In this document: positions 17,724 to 26,440 of the stretch, piece by piece
Layout: each line of letters starts with the position of its first letter
Numbering within the stretch: the first letter of the stretch is position 1
Assembly: GCF_052064335.1 (NCBI RefSeq)
Contig: NZ_JBQHVU010000013.1
Location: 1 to 64,000 of the forward strand
Reading direction: 5' to 3'
DNA length: 64,000 nucleotides
DNA from: Weimeria sp002480925
GTDB taxonomy: Bacteria > Bacillota > Clostridia > Lachnospirales > Lachnospiraceae
The notes under the pieces: generated by a model
Told to the model about the DNA's origin: nothing
The model's input: the letters and a program-made list of their open reading frames with translations, nothing else
The model's database searches: none
Made by a program: the position numbers and the translations under genes

Positions 17724-17774
17724 AAAAAAGAACAGGCTCTTTCCCTTAAGCTGTGAAAGGAAAGAAGCCTGTTT
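17724..17774 (-). terminator. Terminator of the sodium-pump decarboxylase operon
   Basis: The stem pairs 17731-17744 with 17759-17773 with one bulged base. It is followed on the minus strand by a T-rich run (17724-17730). It stands about 30 bases after the stop of the last operon gene at 17807. Confidence 0.8.
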
Positions 17775-17806
17775 TAAATAAATGTTATAGAAATCCTTCT
17801 GAACGA

Positions 17807-19216
17807 TTACAGAGGATATGCCTTGTTTTTCTTGTCAGCCTTTGCAGGATCAACCTTGGTCTGCTGAGCCTCACGATACTTGAAGTACTCTGTAGCAACC
17901 TGAGGGAAAAGAGCATATGTAAGAACATCCTCATCCTGCTGCTTGTACTCAGACATCTCATTCTCGATATCCTTAAGCTGCGGCTTTAAAAGATCAGCCG
18001 GTCTGCAGGTGATAGTATCCTTAGCCTCATCTCCAAGGCACTTCTTAACGACGTCAGGGTTGAACGGCTCCTCGGTCTTTCCATACTTGCCAAGCAGAAG
18101 ATCCTTGGACTGCTGTGTTACAACCTTGTATCTTTCACCCATAAGCACATTGAAAACGGCCTGAGTTCCGACAATCTGTGAGGAAGGAGTAACAAGAGGC
18201 GGATCTCCGAAATCCTTTCTTACTCTTGGTACCTCCTCGAGAACCTCCTGAAGCTTGTCCTCCTTATGCTGGTCTTTGAGCTGGCCGATAAGGTTTGAAA
18301 GCATTCCGCCAGGCACCTGATACATAAGAGTCTTTATGTTGACTCCGAGCACCTTGGTACTTAAGCGTCCGTTGTCAAGATACTTCTGTCTTATTGGTGC
18401 AAAATAATCTGAGATCTGTGAAAGAAGATTCAGATCAAGACCTGTATCATAGTCAGTGTCCTTGAAGGCCTCTACCATAACCTCTGTTGCCGGCTGTGAT
18501 GTGCCAAGTGCAAATGGAGAAATGGCTGTATCGATTATATCACAGCCTGCCTCAACTGCCTTCATGCAGGTCATTGAGGCTACTCCTGAGGTATAGTGGT
18601 TATGAAGCTCGATTGGGATCGAAACTGCCTTCTTTAAAGCAGGGATAAGCTCCTCGGCCTGCTTTGGAACTAAAAGTCCTGACATATCCTTGATGCAGAT
18701 AGAGTCAGCTCCGAGGTTCTCTGCCTCCTTGGCCTTCTTTACCCAGTAATCAGTCGTATATGGTTCACCAAGAGTAAAGGAAAGGGCGATCTGGGCATGT
18801 CCTCCCTCCTTCTTTGCAGCCTTTACAGCTGTCTCGAGGTTTCTCATATCATTTAAGCAGTCAAAGATACGGATGATATCAATTCCGTTTGCTATAGACT
18901 TCTGAACGAAATACTCTACGACATCATCAGCGTACGGCTTATAGCCCAGGATATTCTGTCCACGGAAAAGCATCTGAAGCTTTGTGTTCTTGAATCCTGC
19001 CCTGAGCTTTCTGAGACGCTCCCATGGATCCTCATGGAGGAAACGGAGGCAGGCATCAAATGTAGCTCCGCCCCAGCACTCTACTGCATTGTATCCGACC
19101 TTGTCCATTACAGGAACTATCGGAAGCATCTCCTCGGTTGTCATTCTTGTAGCGATAAGAGACTGATGCGCATCACGAAGCACGGTCTCTGTTATCTTTA
19201 ATGGTTTCTTTGCCAT
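17807..19216 (-). CDS. oadA: Oxaloacetate decarboxylase-type carboxyltransferase subunit alpha
   Basis: It transfers CO2 from a 2-oxoacid such as oxaloacetate to carrier biotin. The 469-residue HMGL-like TIM barrel carries RDAHQS with metal-binding Asp 15, the Lys of CIKDMSG at about 176 (carboxylated in the family), and the HNH metal ligands at 205-207. It lacks the C-terminal biotin domain of full-length OadA. That domain is supplied by the separate 120-residue carrier gene upstream. It could equally be a PycB-type subunit. Last gene of the operon. Confidence 0.92.
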   Translation of the reverse strand: MAKKPLKITETVLRDAHQSLIATRMTTEEMLPIVPVMDKVGYNAVECWGGATFDACLRFLHEDPWERLRKLRAGFKNTKLQMLFRGQNILGYKPYADDVVEYFVQKSIANGIDIIRIFDCLNDMRNLETAVKAAKKEGGHAQIALSFTLGEPYTTDYWVKKAKEAENLGADSICIKDMSGLLVPKQAEELIPALKKAVSIPIELHNHYTSGVASMTCMKAVEAGCDIIDTAISPFALGTSQPATEVMVEAFKDTDYDTGLDLNLLSQISDYFAPIRQKYLDNGRLSTKVLGVNIKTLMYQVPGGMLSNLIGQLKDQHKEDKLQEVLEEVPRVRKDFGDPPLVTPSSQIVGTQAVFNVLMGERYKVVTQQSKDLLLGKYGKTEEPFNPDVVKKCLGDEAKDTITCRPADLLKPQLKDIENEMSEYKQQDEDVLTYALFPQVATEYFKYREAQQTKVDPAKADKKNKAYPL

Positions 19217-19231
19217 GATCTAATTTCCTCC

Positions 19232-20380
19232 TTATACGCCAAAGATGGCCATGAACACACCTGCGGCAACTGCTGTTCCGATAACTCCTGCTACGTTAGG
19301 TCCCATAGCATGCATCAGAAGGAAGTTGGTAGGATCTGCCTCTGCACCGACCTTCTGTGATACACGGGCCGACATAGGAACCGCGGACACTCCGGCCGAT
19401 CCGATAAGAGGATTGATCCTGCCGTGTGTGGCCTTGCACATGATCTTACCAACCACAATACCTGAAGCAGTAGCTACTGCGAAGGCTACAAGTCCTAAAA
19501 CCACGATCTTAAGGGTTGAAGCATTAAGGAATGCCTCAGCTGAGGTAGATGCACCTACTGATGTACCCAGAAGGATGACTACTATATACATAAGGGCGTT
19601 GCTGGCTGTCTCTGTAAGCTGTCTTACAACTCCGCACTCCTTGAAGAGATTTCCAAGCATCAGCATTCCGACAAGCGGAGCTGTTGTAGGAAGGATAAGA
19701 CATACTATAACGGTAACAACTATAGGGAAGAGAATCTTCTCAAGCTTACTTACCGGACGCAGAGTCTTCATATGGATCTTTCTCTCTTCCTCTGTCGTAA
19801 GAGCCTTCATTATAGGAGGCTGTATGATAGGCACGAGAGACATATACGAATATGCTGCTACTGCTATAGGTCCCATCAGAGCTGACTGTCCGAGCTTTCC
19901 TGCAAGGAAGATAGATGTAGGGCCATCTGCTCCTCCGATAATAGCTATAGCTGCTGCTGCCTTATCGGAGAATCCGAACAGGATGGCAAGAAGATATGCC
20001 ATATAGATACCGAACTGTGCTGCAGCTCCTAAAAGGAATGAAATAGGGTTTGCGATCAGCGGAGAGAAGTCCGTCATCGCTCCGACTCCCATGAAGATAA
20101 GTGATGGAAGGATCGACCACTCATCGAGCTGGAAGAAATACCAGAGCAATCCACCGGTGCCGTTGCTGGTCTCCTGCGGACTTGCAATGATATCAGGATA
20201 AATATTTACCAGAAGCATTCCGAATGCGATAGGCACCAGAAGCAGAGGCTCGAAACCCTTTGCGATAGCCAGATAAAGGAATACACAGGCCACCAGTATC
20301 ATTATGAAGTTTCCTACAGTAAGATTCGCAAATGCAGTCTGATGGAAAAGATTGCCCATCGTCTGTGCAATATAACTCAT
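19232..20380 (-). CDS. oadB: Na+-pumping decarboxylase subunit beta
   Basis: This integral membrane subunit decarboxylates carboxybiotin and exports Na+. The 382 residues have roughly nine to eleven hydrophobic segments. GAMTDFSPLIANP and GGADGPTSIF are characteristic conserved loops of OadB/MmdB/GcdB. It lies between the biotin carrier and the alpha subunit with short gaps, so the assembled pump is encoded as a unit. Confidence 0.95.
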   Translation of the reverse strand: MSYIAQTMGNLFHQTAFANLTVGNFIMILVACVFLYLAIAKGFEPLLLVPIAFGMLLVNIYPDIIASPQETSNGTGGLLWYFFQLDEWSILPSLIFMGVGAMTDFSPLIANPISFLLGAAAQFGIYMAYLLAILFGFSDKAAAAIAIIGGADGPTSIFLAGKLGQSALMGPIAVAAYSYMSLVPIIQPPIMKALTTEEERKIHMKTLRPVSKLEKILFPIVVTVIVCLILPTTAPLVGMLMLGNLFKECGVVRQLTETASNALMYIVVILLGTSVGASTSAEAFLNASTLKIVVLGLVAFAVATASGIVVGKIMCKATHGRINPLIGSAGVSAVPMSARVSQKVGAEADPTNFLLMHAMGPNVAGVIGTAVAAGVFMAIFGV

Positions 20381-20399
20381 TTATGAATCCTCCTTAGAA

Positions 20400-20762
20400 T
20401 CAGTCCTCATTCATTGTCGCAAGAAGAGCTCCTGTATCTACTGAGTCTCCTTCCTTACAGTCGATCGTTGCAACGGTTCCTGCCTTTGGAGCAACAACCG
20501 GTGTCTCCATCTTCATTACCTCAAGTACTACTACAGGGTCTCCAGCCTTTACCTTTGTGCCAGGTCCTGCTGCGATCTTGAATACCTTACCCTGAGCCCC
20601 TGCCTCGATACGGATGCTACCTGCAGCTCCGTTTGATACAGGACGTGCCTTTGGAGCCGGAGCGGCTGCTTTAGCAGCTGCCGGAGCACTGGCAGTTGAG
20701 CCGGTCTCTTCTACGGTTACGTCATATGCCTTGCCATTTACTGTAATGGTATAATTTTTCAT
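20400..20762 (-). CDS. Biotin carboxyl carrier subunit
   Basis: 120 residues. A short N-terminal beta domain and an Ala/Pro-rich flexible linker (about 22-48) lead into a biotinyl domain with the EVMKMETP motif; Lys 84 should be biotinylated. It shuttles CO2 from a carboxyltransferase subunit to the membrane beta subunit. Because the operon encodes two different carboxyltransferases, this single carrier may serve both. Confidence 0.94.
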   Translation of the reverse strand: MKNYTITVNGKAYDVTVEETGSTASAPAAAKAAAPAPKARPVSNGAAGSIRIEAGAQGKVFKIAAGPGTKVKAGDPVVVLEVMKMETPVVAPKAGTVATIDCKEGDSVDTGALLATMNED

Positions 20763-20777
20763 GGTTTAATCCTCCGA

Positions 20778-21518
20778 TCAATATCTTCTCTTGATGTTCC
20801 TGACTACGAATGAATCAGTAGAAGCTCCCGTTGATGCTGCTATTGCTGCGCTGATCACTGCAATAAGCTCTCCGTCATCCTCCTCTGGAACCACTTCTGC
20901 CACTGTCCTGGCTGCCTGTTGCTGCTGTCCGGCTGCCTCTTCCTTATTCTTATGCTTATTCTGAAGATAAGGAATTATGTTGAATGCATAGATTACCAGA
21001 CTAATAAGTATCAGAACGCAGAATACGGTAACCATTCCCATTACCACATTAAGCGCCGCCTTACCCATGGTCTCACCTAAGCTGTAGATCTTTTCGAAGT
21101 TCATCGAGGAAACCTTCATATTGTAGGTCTGATATACAAAGATAAGTCTTGCATCCCTGTTCTGAAACTTGAGGACCTGTGTCGTCGTTATAGTCTTTCC
21201 TGACTTTGCAACTGTGAACTTTCCGAAGTTCTTGAATTCTCCGAGGCCCTTTTTATTCTCCTGCCAATTGGAGACAAGCTCCATGTACATCTTCGAGCTC
21301 TTGTCTTCCTCATTTGCCTGCGACTGCTGCTTATAGTATGAATAAGCCTGCTTTAAGTCAGAGCTGGACATGGAAAGGAGCTGCTTTGCCATACCCTGCT
21401 GGCTGGACTCAAGCTCCTTTACGGAATGACCGCCGTAGCTTGTAGCCGCCTTTCCACAGGAAGCCAGGAGACATACGCTAAGAACAAGCGCAAGTATTAT
21501 ACCTGTTTTTTTCTTCAT
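20778..21518 (-). CDS. OadG-type gamma subunit with lipoprotein N-terminus
   Basis: 246 residues, much longer than a classical OadG (about 80-120). It begins with a lipoprotein signal (LLASC, Cys 21) and an extracellular domain of about 130 residues. One transmembrane segment (about 155-178) leads to a cytoplasmic tail ending in the OadG/MmdD signature DDGELIAVISAAIAAS ... VVRNIKRR. The tail normally holds the decarboxylase complex together. The outside domain is an addition whose role is unclear. Confidence 0.85.
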   Translation of the reverse strand: MKKKTGIILALVLSVCLLASCGKAATSYGGHSVKELESSQQGMAKQLLSMSSSDLKQAYSYYKQQSQANEEDKSSKMYMELVSNWQENKKGLGEFKNFGKFTVAKSGKTITTTQVLKFQNRDARLIFVYQTYNMKVSSMNFEKIYSLGETMGKAALNVVMGMVTVFCVLILISLVIYAFNIIPYLQNKHKNKEEAAGQQQQAARTVAEVVPEEDDGELIAVISAAIAASTGASTDSFVVRNIKRRY

Positions 21519-21541
21519 CGGTTAATGCCTTTCCTGCTCTG

Positions 21542-22921
21542 TTATCTGGTTACATGCTTTCTGTATACTTCGTCAACCCTCTTTGTGAAAAGGACCTCAT
21601 ATGCATCGATCAGATACTTCCTTATGTCTGCTGCATTCACAAATCTGTCAACATATCCTCTTCTGGCTGCATTATCTGCTCCTGAAAGCTTGGTCTGGAA
21701 TTCTTCTGTTGAGATTCCAGCAATCTTTGAGGCCTCTGAAGCCGGAAGGGATCCCATATCTGCATCGGTGAAAGCATAAACCACATCTGCGCCACTTGCA
21801 TGTGTGCCCATGAGAAGAGCTGCTGATGTATATGCCTTTGCTATGACTGAAACCTTTGGAACGGTTGCAAGTGAATATGCATTGATAAACTCAGCTGCTG
21901 CAGATGAAAGAGCTGCCTCTGCATGAAGAGTTGTCATAAACCCTTCTGTCTTTACAAGAGAAAGAACAGGGATGTCAAATGCATCACAGAACTTTACAAA
22001 ATCTGCTGCCTTCTTTAAGCACATAGGGCAGAGTCTGTATACTTCCTTGTCATCACATGTCCTGGCATTATTACCAAAGGCACCTACTGTCATTCCATCA
22101 AGCTTTATGAAGCCGCATGAAATCCCCGGTGCATATGCTGCCCTGACCTCGATGAACTGCTTGTTGTCAGAGATCTCTGTAAATACCTCTGCTGCATTCT
22201 TATATGCTGCTCCGACGATCTCGCTTGCTCTGTTTAGATCATCTGTGCATTCATCGATACAGCCTTCCTCGATATTGCTTCCAGGAAGAACTGGAACAAG
22301 GGTCCTTATGGCTGCTAATACATCGTCCTCACTTCCGGTACCGTCGATCCCGCCGCCTCTTGTGCTTCTGAAGGCATAGGTCGATACATCAGTATCCTTA
22401 CCATCAGAGATGGTAGATGGTGAATTGAAGTAAACCTTAGCATCATCTGTCATATAGGTGAAATCCGCCAGCGAAAGCAGAGCTGAAAGCCCTCCGCCGC
22501 AGTTACCGAATACTGCCATGATCTGCGGGATAACACCGCTCGCCTCAGAAGCCTTAGTAAGAACGCTTCCTAATGCCTCGATCGCATCAAATGACTCTAA
22601 AAGCCTTATTCCTGTGCTGTCTAAGAGCCCTATCACCGGAGCTCCTACAGCTATAGCCTGTTCATAGATGCGAAGGATCTTCTTTGCATGCATCTCTCCG
22701 ATAGATCCGCCAAGAACTGATGGTTCCTGAGCGAATACGAAGACGAGATTTCCGTCTATCGTTCCGTGTCCTGTCACAACACCATCGGAAGGTGTCTCCT
22801 CTGCTCCTGTGTTGAAATCCGTACTGCGGGCTGTAACCGATGCGCCAATTTCTACAAAGCTGTTTTCATCGACTAATCCCTGGATTCTCGAGGCAGCAGT
22901 AAGTGCTTTTTCCTCACTCAT
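21542..22921 (-). CDS. Carboxyl transferase subunit, methylmalonyl-CoA decarboxylase-like
   Basis: 459 residues with the two crotonase-like halves of acyl-CoA carboxyltransferases (GGSIGEMHAKKILRIYEQA, GNCGGGLSALLSLADF). It is somewhat shorter than typical MmdA or PccB (about 510). It should move CO2 between an acyl-CoA such as methylmalonyl-CoA, malonyl-CoA or glutaconyl-CoA and biotin. It is first in an operon that also encodes an OadA-type subunit, so the membrane pump may be fed by two substrates. The exact acyl-CoA cannot be read from the sequence. Confidence 0.85.
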   Translation of the reverse strand: MSEEKALTAASRIQGLVDENSFVEIGASVTARSTDFNTGAEETPSDGVVTGHGTIDGNLVFVFAQEPSVLGGSIGEMHAKKILRIYEQAIAVGAPVIGLLDSTGIRLLESFDAIEALGSVLTKASEASGVIPQIMAVFGNCGGGLSALLSLADFTYMTDDAKVYFNSPSTISDGKDTDVSTYAFRSTRGGGIDGTGSEDDVLAAIRTLVPVLPGSNIEEGCIDECTDDLNRASEIVGAAYKNAAEVFTEISDNKQFIEVRAAYAPGISCGFIKLDGMTVGAFGNNARTCDDKEVYRLCPMCLKKAADFVKFCDAFDIPVLSLVKTEGFMTTLHAEAALSSAAAEFINAYSLATVPKVSVIAKAYTSAALLMGTHASGADVVYAFTDADMGSLPASEASKIAGISTEEFQTKLSGADNAARRGYVDRFVNAADIRKYLIDAYEVLFTKRVDEVYRKHVTR

Positions 22922-22980
22922 GTCTTAATTCCTCCAACGTCTGTTTATATTACCTCTGCGAAAAAATCGCAACTTCTCAT

Positions 22981-23009
22981 ATCTTAACCCAATTTCAACA
23001 TATTATCAA
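22981..23009 (-). promoter_or_regulatory. Promoter of the sodium-pump operon
   Basis: TTGATA (23004-23009), a 17-base spacer and TAAGAT (22981-22986) on the minus strand. It lies in the 117-base gap between scpB and the carboxyl transferase gene. No operator is obvious. Confidence 0.55.
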
Positions 23010-23038
23010 GGATTAAATGCTAAAAAATCAGTTTAAGC

Positions 23039-23611
23039 TTACACATCCACATCATGTGATAATGCTTCCTGATCCGCCTCTTTCTTGAATTCCTCAATCT
23101 GCTCTCCTGTGAGCTCCGGAAGCGATGAAAGCGAATCAATACCAAAGACACGTAAAAACTCCTCTGTCGTGCCGAAAAGAATAGGACGTCCCGGCGCCTC
23201 CATCCTTCCGACCTCCTCGATCAGATCATATTCTATGAGCTTGTTTATGGCTCTGTCTGAATTTACTCCGCGGATCCTGGTTATGGCAGACCTTGTTACA
23301 GGCTGTCTGTATGCGATTATAGACAAGGTCTCAAGAAGGGTATTGGTAAGGACAGCCTTCTTGGGCTGCTTTGCAATCCTGATAAGAGATGGGTAGATAT
23401 CCCTTGCCGTACACATCTGGAATGAATCCTCAAGCCTTACAAGCCTTATCCCTCTGTCATCATCCTCGTAATCCCTTGAAAGCTCCTCGGATGCAAGGAT
23501 TATTTCCTCTCTTCCGACATCTAAGGCCTTTGCTGCCGTATCGACATTAAGACTTTTCCCAAGTGCGAAGTATATACCCTCAAGCTCCTTTTTTAACTCT
23601 CTGACATCCAT
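23039..23611 (-). CDS. scpB: Segregation and condensation protein ScpB
   Basis: ScpB is the kite subunit of SMC-ScpAB condensin. The 190 residues contain the two winged-helix domains; ILIAYRQPVTRSAITRIRGV-type sequence is the family hallmark (here IIAYRQPVTRSAITRIRGV). The scpA stop and scpB start overlap by one base, the usual arrangement. Last gene of the long housekeeping block. Confidence 0.95.
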   Translation of the reverse strand: MDVRELKKELEGIYFALGKSLNVDTAAKALDVGREEIILASEELSRDYEDDDRGIRLVRLEDSFQMCTARDIYPSLIRIAKQPKKAVLTNTLLETLSIIAYRQPVTRSAITRIRGVNSDRAINKLIEYDLIEEVGRMEAPGRPILFGTTEEFLRVFGIDSLSSLPELTGEQIEEFKKEADQEALSHDVDV

Positions 23612-24372
23612 TATGCTATCTGTGACTCCATCTCAATGTCTCCGAATATCTCCTCCTGCCTTGCCTTTATCTTTCCGGTCTTCATAAGCTCAAGCATTGC
23701 AAGAAAGGTTACTATGACCTCTGTCTTAGTCTCTGATGCCTTAAGGATATTCCGAAAAGAAAATCTCCTGTGTACCCTTGCAAAAGAGATAACCTCTCCT
23801 ATCTTCTGATCCAGAGACACCTTTTCCTTCTTTATCGAGCCAAAGCGGCTCCTTATAGGATCTACCCGGTTCTTCTGTCTCTTAAGCACATCGTTGAAGA
23901 CCTGGTTCAGCTTCTCCAGCGTAACACCTGAAAGCAGCTCTGCCGGATCAGTTTCAGGCTCATATTCCTTTACCTCATCCGGTATGGTAGGCTCCTTATA
24001 TAAGACAAGTCCGGCCGATCCGGCCTGCTCTGCGAGCCTGAGCGCAAGCTCATGATAGGTCTTGTACTCAACAAGCTGCCTTACAAGCTCTTCCCTGGGA
24101 TCCTCATCCTCCTCGTCCTCTTCTTCGCTTCTTTCCTCAGGAAGAAGCATCTTTGCCTTAATCGAAAGAAGTGTTGAAGCCATTACCAGAAACTCGCTTA
24201 TGTTATCGAGATCCTCATAGTCGATCGAATCCAGATATTCCATGTACTGGTCTGTGATCTCTGCTATAGGGATATCATAGATGCTTACCTTGTTCTTGTC
24301 GATCAAATGGAGAAGAAGCTCAAGAGGCCCTGAAAATACAGGGAGCTTAACATCAAGTCCTGCTTCCATCAT
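23611..24372 (-). CDS. scpA: Segregation and condensation protein ScpA
   Basis: ScpA is the kleisin of the SMC complex. From about 24372 it has 253 residues and begins near LPVFSGPLELLLHLIDKNK, the conserved SMC-head-binding N-terminus. An acidic linker with an EEEDEEDEDP run precedes the C-terminal winged helix. The longer ORF from 24426 adds an unrelated basic leader. ATG 24372 overlaps the dut stop as ATGA, and the next codon (24369) is also ATG with a GGGAG site, so either may be used. Confidence 0.93.
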   Translation of the reverse strand: MMEAGLDVKLPVFSGPLELLLHLIDKNKVSIYDIPIAEITDQYMEYLDSIDYEDLDNISEFLVMASTLLSIKAKMLLPEERSEEEDEEDEDPREELVRQLVEYKTYHELALRLAEQAGSAGLVLYKEPTIPDEVKEYEPETDPAELLSGVTLEKLNQVFNDVLKRQKNRVDPIRSRFGSIKKEKVSLDQKIGEVISFARVHRRFSFRNILKASETKTEVIVTFLAMLELMKTGKIKARQEEIFGDIEMESQIA

Positions 24373-24800
24373 GCTCTCCCGGTGGATCCGAATCCGCCTC
24401 TTGATGTCTCTGACAGATGGTTGCATTCCATAAATTCTATCTGTGGCTGGTGCTTTATGATCCTGAACTGACAGACCCTGTCATTTACAGATACATGGGT
24501 ATCCCTCATGGCAAGCACCGGAAGCATCAGCACGTCGTCATCCCCGCAGTAGCTCTCGTCCACAACGCCCACGCTGTTGGTCTGGATCAGGCCGAAATTC
24601 TTGTAGGTGGATGACCTTGGCGCTATAAGCATTTCATATCCGTCAGGAAGCATGACTGAAACTCCCAGATCTATAAGGGCGAAATCACCCTTCTTAAGAT
24701 CGTAGTCCTTAGCTGCCCTTAGATCGATCCAGTCGCTTACTCCGTCTATATATCTAAGCTTTTCTATCTTGTCGGTATGATATTTTATCCTGATCTTCAT
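24369..24800 (-). CDS. dut: Deoxyuridine triphosphatase (dUTPase)
   Basis: It hydrolyses dUTP to dUMP and keeps uracil out of DNA. The protein of about 143 residues shows all five trimeric dUTPase motifs: DLRA, APRSST, GVVDESYCGD, RVCQFRI and the C-terminal RGGFGSTG P-loop-like motif. I prefer ATG 24800; GTG 24806 overlaps the gpsA stop as GTGA and is also possible. It lies between gpsA and scpA, both with 1-4-base overlaps. Confidence 0.93.
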   Translation of the reverse strand: MKIRIKYHTDKIEKLRYIDGVSDWIDLRAAKDYDLKKGDFALIDLGVSVMLPDGYEMLIAPRSSTYKNFGLIQTNSVGVVDESYCGDDDVLMLPVLAMRDTHVSVNDRVCQFRIIKHQPQIEFMECNHLSETSRGGFGSTGRA

Positions 24801-24802
24801 AT

Positions 24803-25792
24803 TCACTCTGCTTTCTTATCCCTGCACATCAGATCGCGGACTCCGCAGGCCACATCCTTGCCTCCGAACAGGACCTTATTGACCTCTGTTATGATAGGCA
24901 TGGAGACCTTGTACTTCTTGCCGAGTGCCAGAGCAGCCTTTGCAGAATAGACTCCCTCGACAACCATATGGACCCTTTCCATAGCCTCCTGATATGAAGC
25001 CCCCTGTCCAATAAGCACTCCGGCCTGGTGATTTCTCGAATGCACCGATGAGCAGGTCACTATCAGGTCTCCTATACCGGCAAGTCCGTTAAGCGTATCC
25101 CTGTGTCCTCCCATGGCTACTGCGATCGCCGTTATCTCCCGTATACCTCTTGTGATAAGGGCTGCTCTGGCATTGTCTCCGTTTCCTACTCCATCGGACA
25201 TTCCTGCTGCCAGTGCTATGACATTCTTTAGAGATGCTCCGACCTCTATGCCTACTACATCAGTACTTGTATATACCCTGAAGTTTTCATTCATGAAAAT
25301 GTCCTGAACCTTCTCTGCAAGCCTCTGGTCGGTCGAGCCTGCAACAAGCACTGTAGGAAGATCCTTTATTACCTCCTCAGCATGGGAAGGACCAGAAAGA
25401 ACCGATGTCACAGCACCCGGTATCTGATCCTCTATTATCTGGGTCTGTGTAAAAAGCGTATCCTCCTCTATTCCCTTTGATACAGAAACTATCCCTGTCT
25501 CCTTAGTATAAAATGGAGCAAGCTTTTCTGCTGTCGATCTTGTTGCAACAGATGGTACTGCAAAGACTATAAGATCAGATCCCAGAACAGCCTGCTGCAT
25601 ATCGCTTGAGAATTCTATGCTCTTATCGTAATAATAGCCCGGAATCTTTTCTATCCTTCTTTCGGAAGCAAGTATCCTTTTTACCTCATCCTCTGAATAT
25701 GACCAGATCCGGACCCTGTGTCCGTTTTCGGTCAGCACATGGGAAAGAGCACTTCCCCAGCTTCCTGCTCCCAGTATAGTTATCTGAGCCAT
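24803..25792 (-). CDS. gpsA: NAD(P)+-dependent glycerol-3-phosphate dehydrogenase
   Basis: It reduces dihydroxyacetone phosphate to sn-glycerol 3-phosphate for phospholipid synthesis. The 329 residues start with the Rossmann loop GAGSWGSALS and contain the catalytic-lysine region GASLKNVIALAAGMSDG and the GLAGIGDLIVTC motif. It immediately follows plsY, which uses the product. Such pairing is standard in Bacillota. Confidence 0.97.
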   Translation of the reverse strand: MAQITILGAGSWGSALSHVLTENGHRVRIWSYSEDEVKRILASERRIEKIPGYYYDKSIEFSSDMQQAVLGSDLIVFAVPSVATRSTAEKLAPFYTKETGIVSVSKGIEEDTLFTQTQIIEDQIPGAVTSVLSGPSHAEEVIKDLPTVLVAGSTDQRLAEKVQDIFMNENFRVYTSTDVVGIEVGASLKNVIALAAGMSDGVGNGDNARAALITRGIREITAIAVAMGGHRDTLNGLAGIGDLIVTCSSVHSRNHQAGVLIGQGASYQEAMERVHMVVEGVYSAKAALALGKKYKVSMPIITEVNKVLFGGKDVACGVRDLMCRDKKAE

Positions 25793-26440
25793 TTACCTGT
25801 CCTCCTTATTCCGGTGATGAAAAGAAAATTTATTCTCTGAATGATCCAGAAGCCTTTTTATATTGCTTCTGTGACGGACTATTGCAAGGATCCCGACCGC
25901 AAATGACAGGATCACTATCTCCGGTGCATCAGATACAGAAAAGATACTGTGTCCTGTCATTATGGCGATAGAAGCCATAAATGGAAAGGTCGCTGCACAG
26001 AGTATGGATCCGAGCGACACATACCGGGTAATGGAAACAGCCATTATAAATACGAGAAGCTGAGGGAGCACTATCACCGGATAGCTTACAATAAAAAGCC
26101 CCAGTGATGTAGCTATGCCCTTTCCTCCATGAAGCTTCATTGTCAGTGGAAAATCATGTCCTATAACTGCGCCAAATGCAGCATAGAAGGCATATACCGC
26201 ACTAAGATCCGATCCCTTTGTCAGCTGTCCTATTATAAGAGCCGGTATCACTCCCTTCAGGCAGTCGAATACAAGGCAGAGAGCTCCAGGAAGATTTCCA
26301 AGAACACGCAGAGTATTTGTCGTTCCTATATTCCCGCTTCCCTGTCTGGTGATATCCACCTTTTTTGCCTTTCCCATAAGGTATCCGGATGGAATATTAC
26401 CAAAAGCGTATCCGATAACAAAAGCAAGAAGTCTGTACAT
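25793..26440 (-). CDS. plsY: Glycerol-3-phosphate acyltransferase PlsY
   Basis: This membrane enzyme acylates glycerol 3-phosphate from acyl-phosphate. About 215 residues with five hydrophobic segments and the three PlsY motifs: GSGNIGTTNTLRVLG, HDFPLTMKLHGGKGIATSLG and the late SNIKRLL region. The start is taken at ATG 26440, whose first base is shared with the der stop (TGATG); GTG 26443 is the alternative. Confidence 0.96.
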   Translation of the reverse strand: MYRLLAFVIGYAFGNIPSGYLMGKAKKVDITRQGSGNIGTTNTLRVLGNLPGALCLVFDCLKGVIPALIIGQLTKGSDLSAVYAFYAAFGAVIGHDFPLTMKLHGGKGIATSLGLFIVSYPVIVLPQLLVFIMAVSITRYVSLGSILCAATFPFMASIAIMTGHSIFSVSDAPEIVILSFAVGILAIVRHRSNIKRLLDHSENKFSFHHRNKEDR

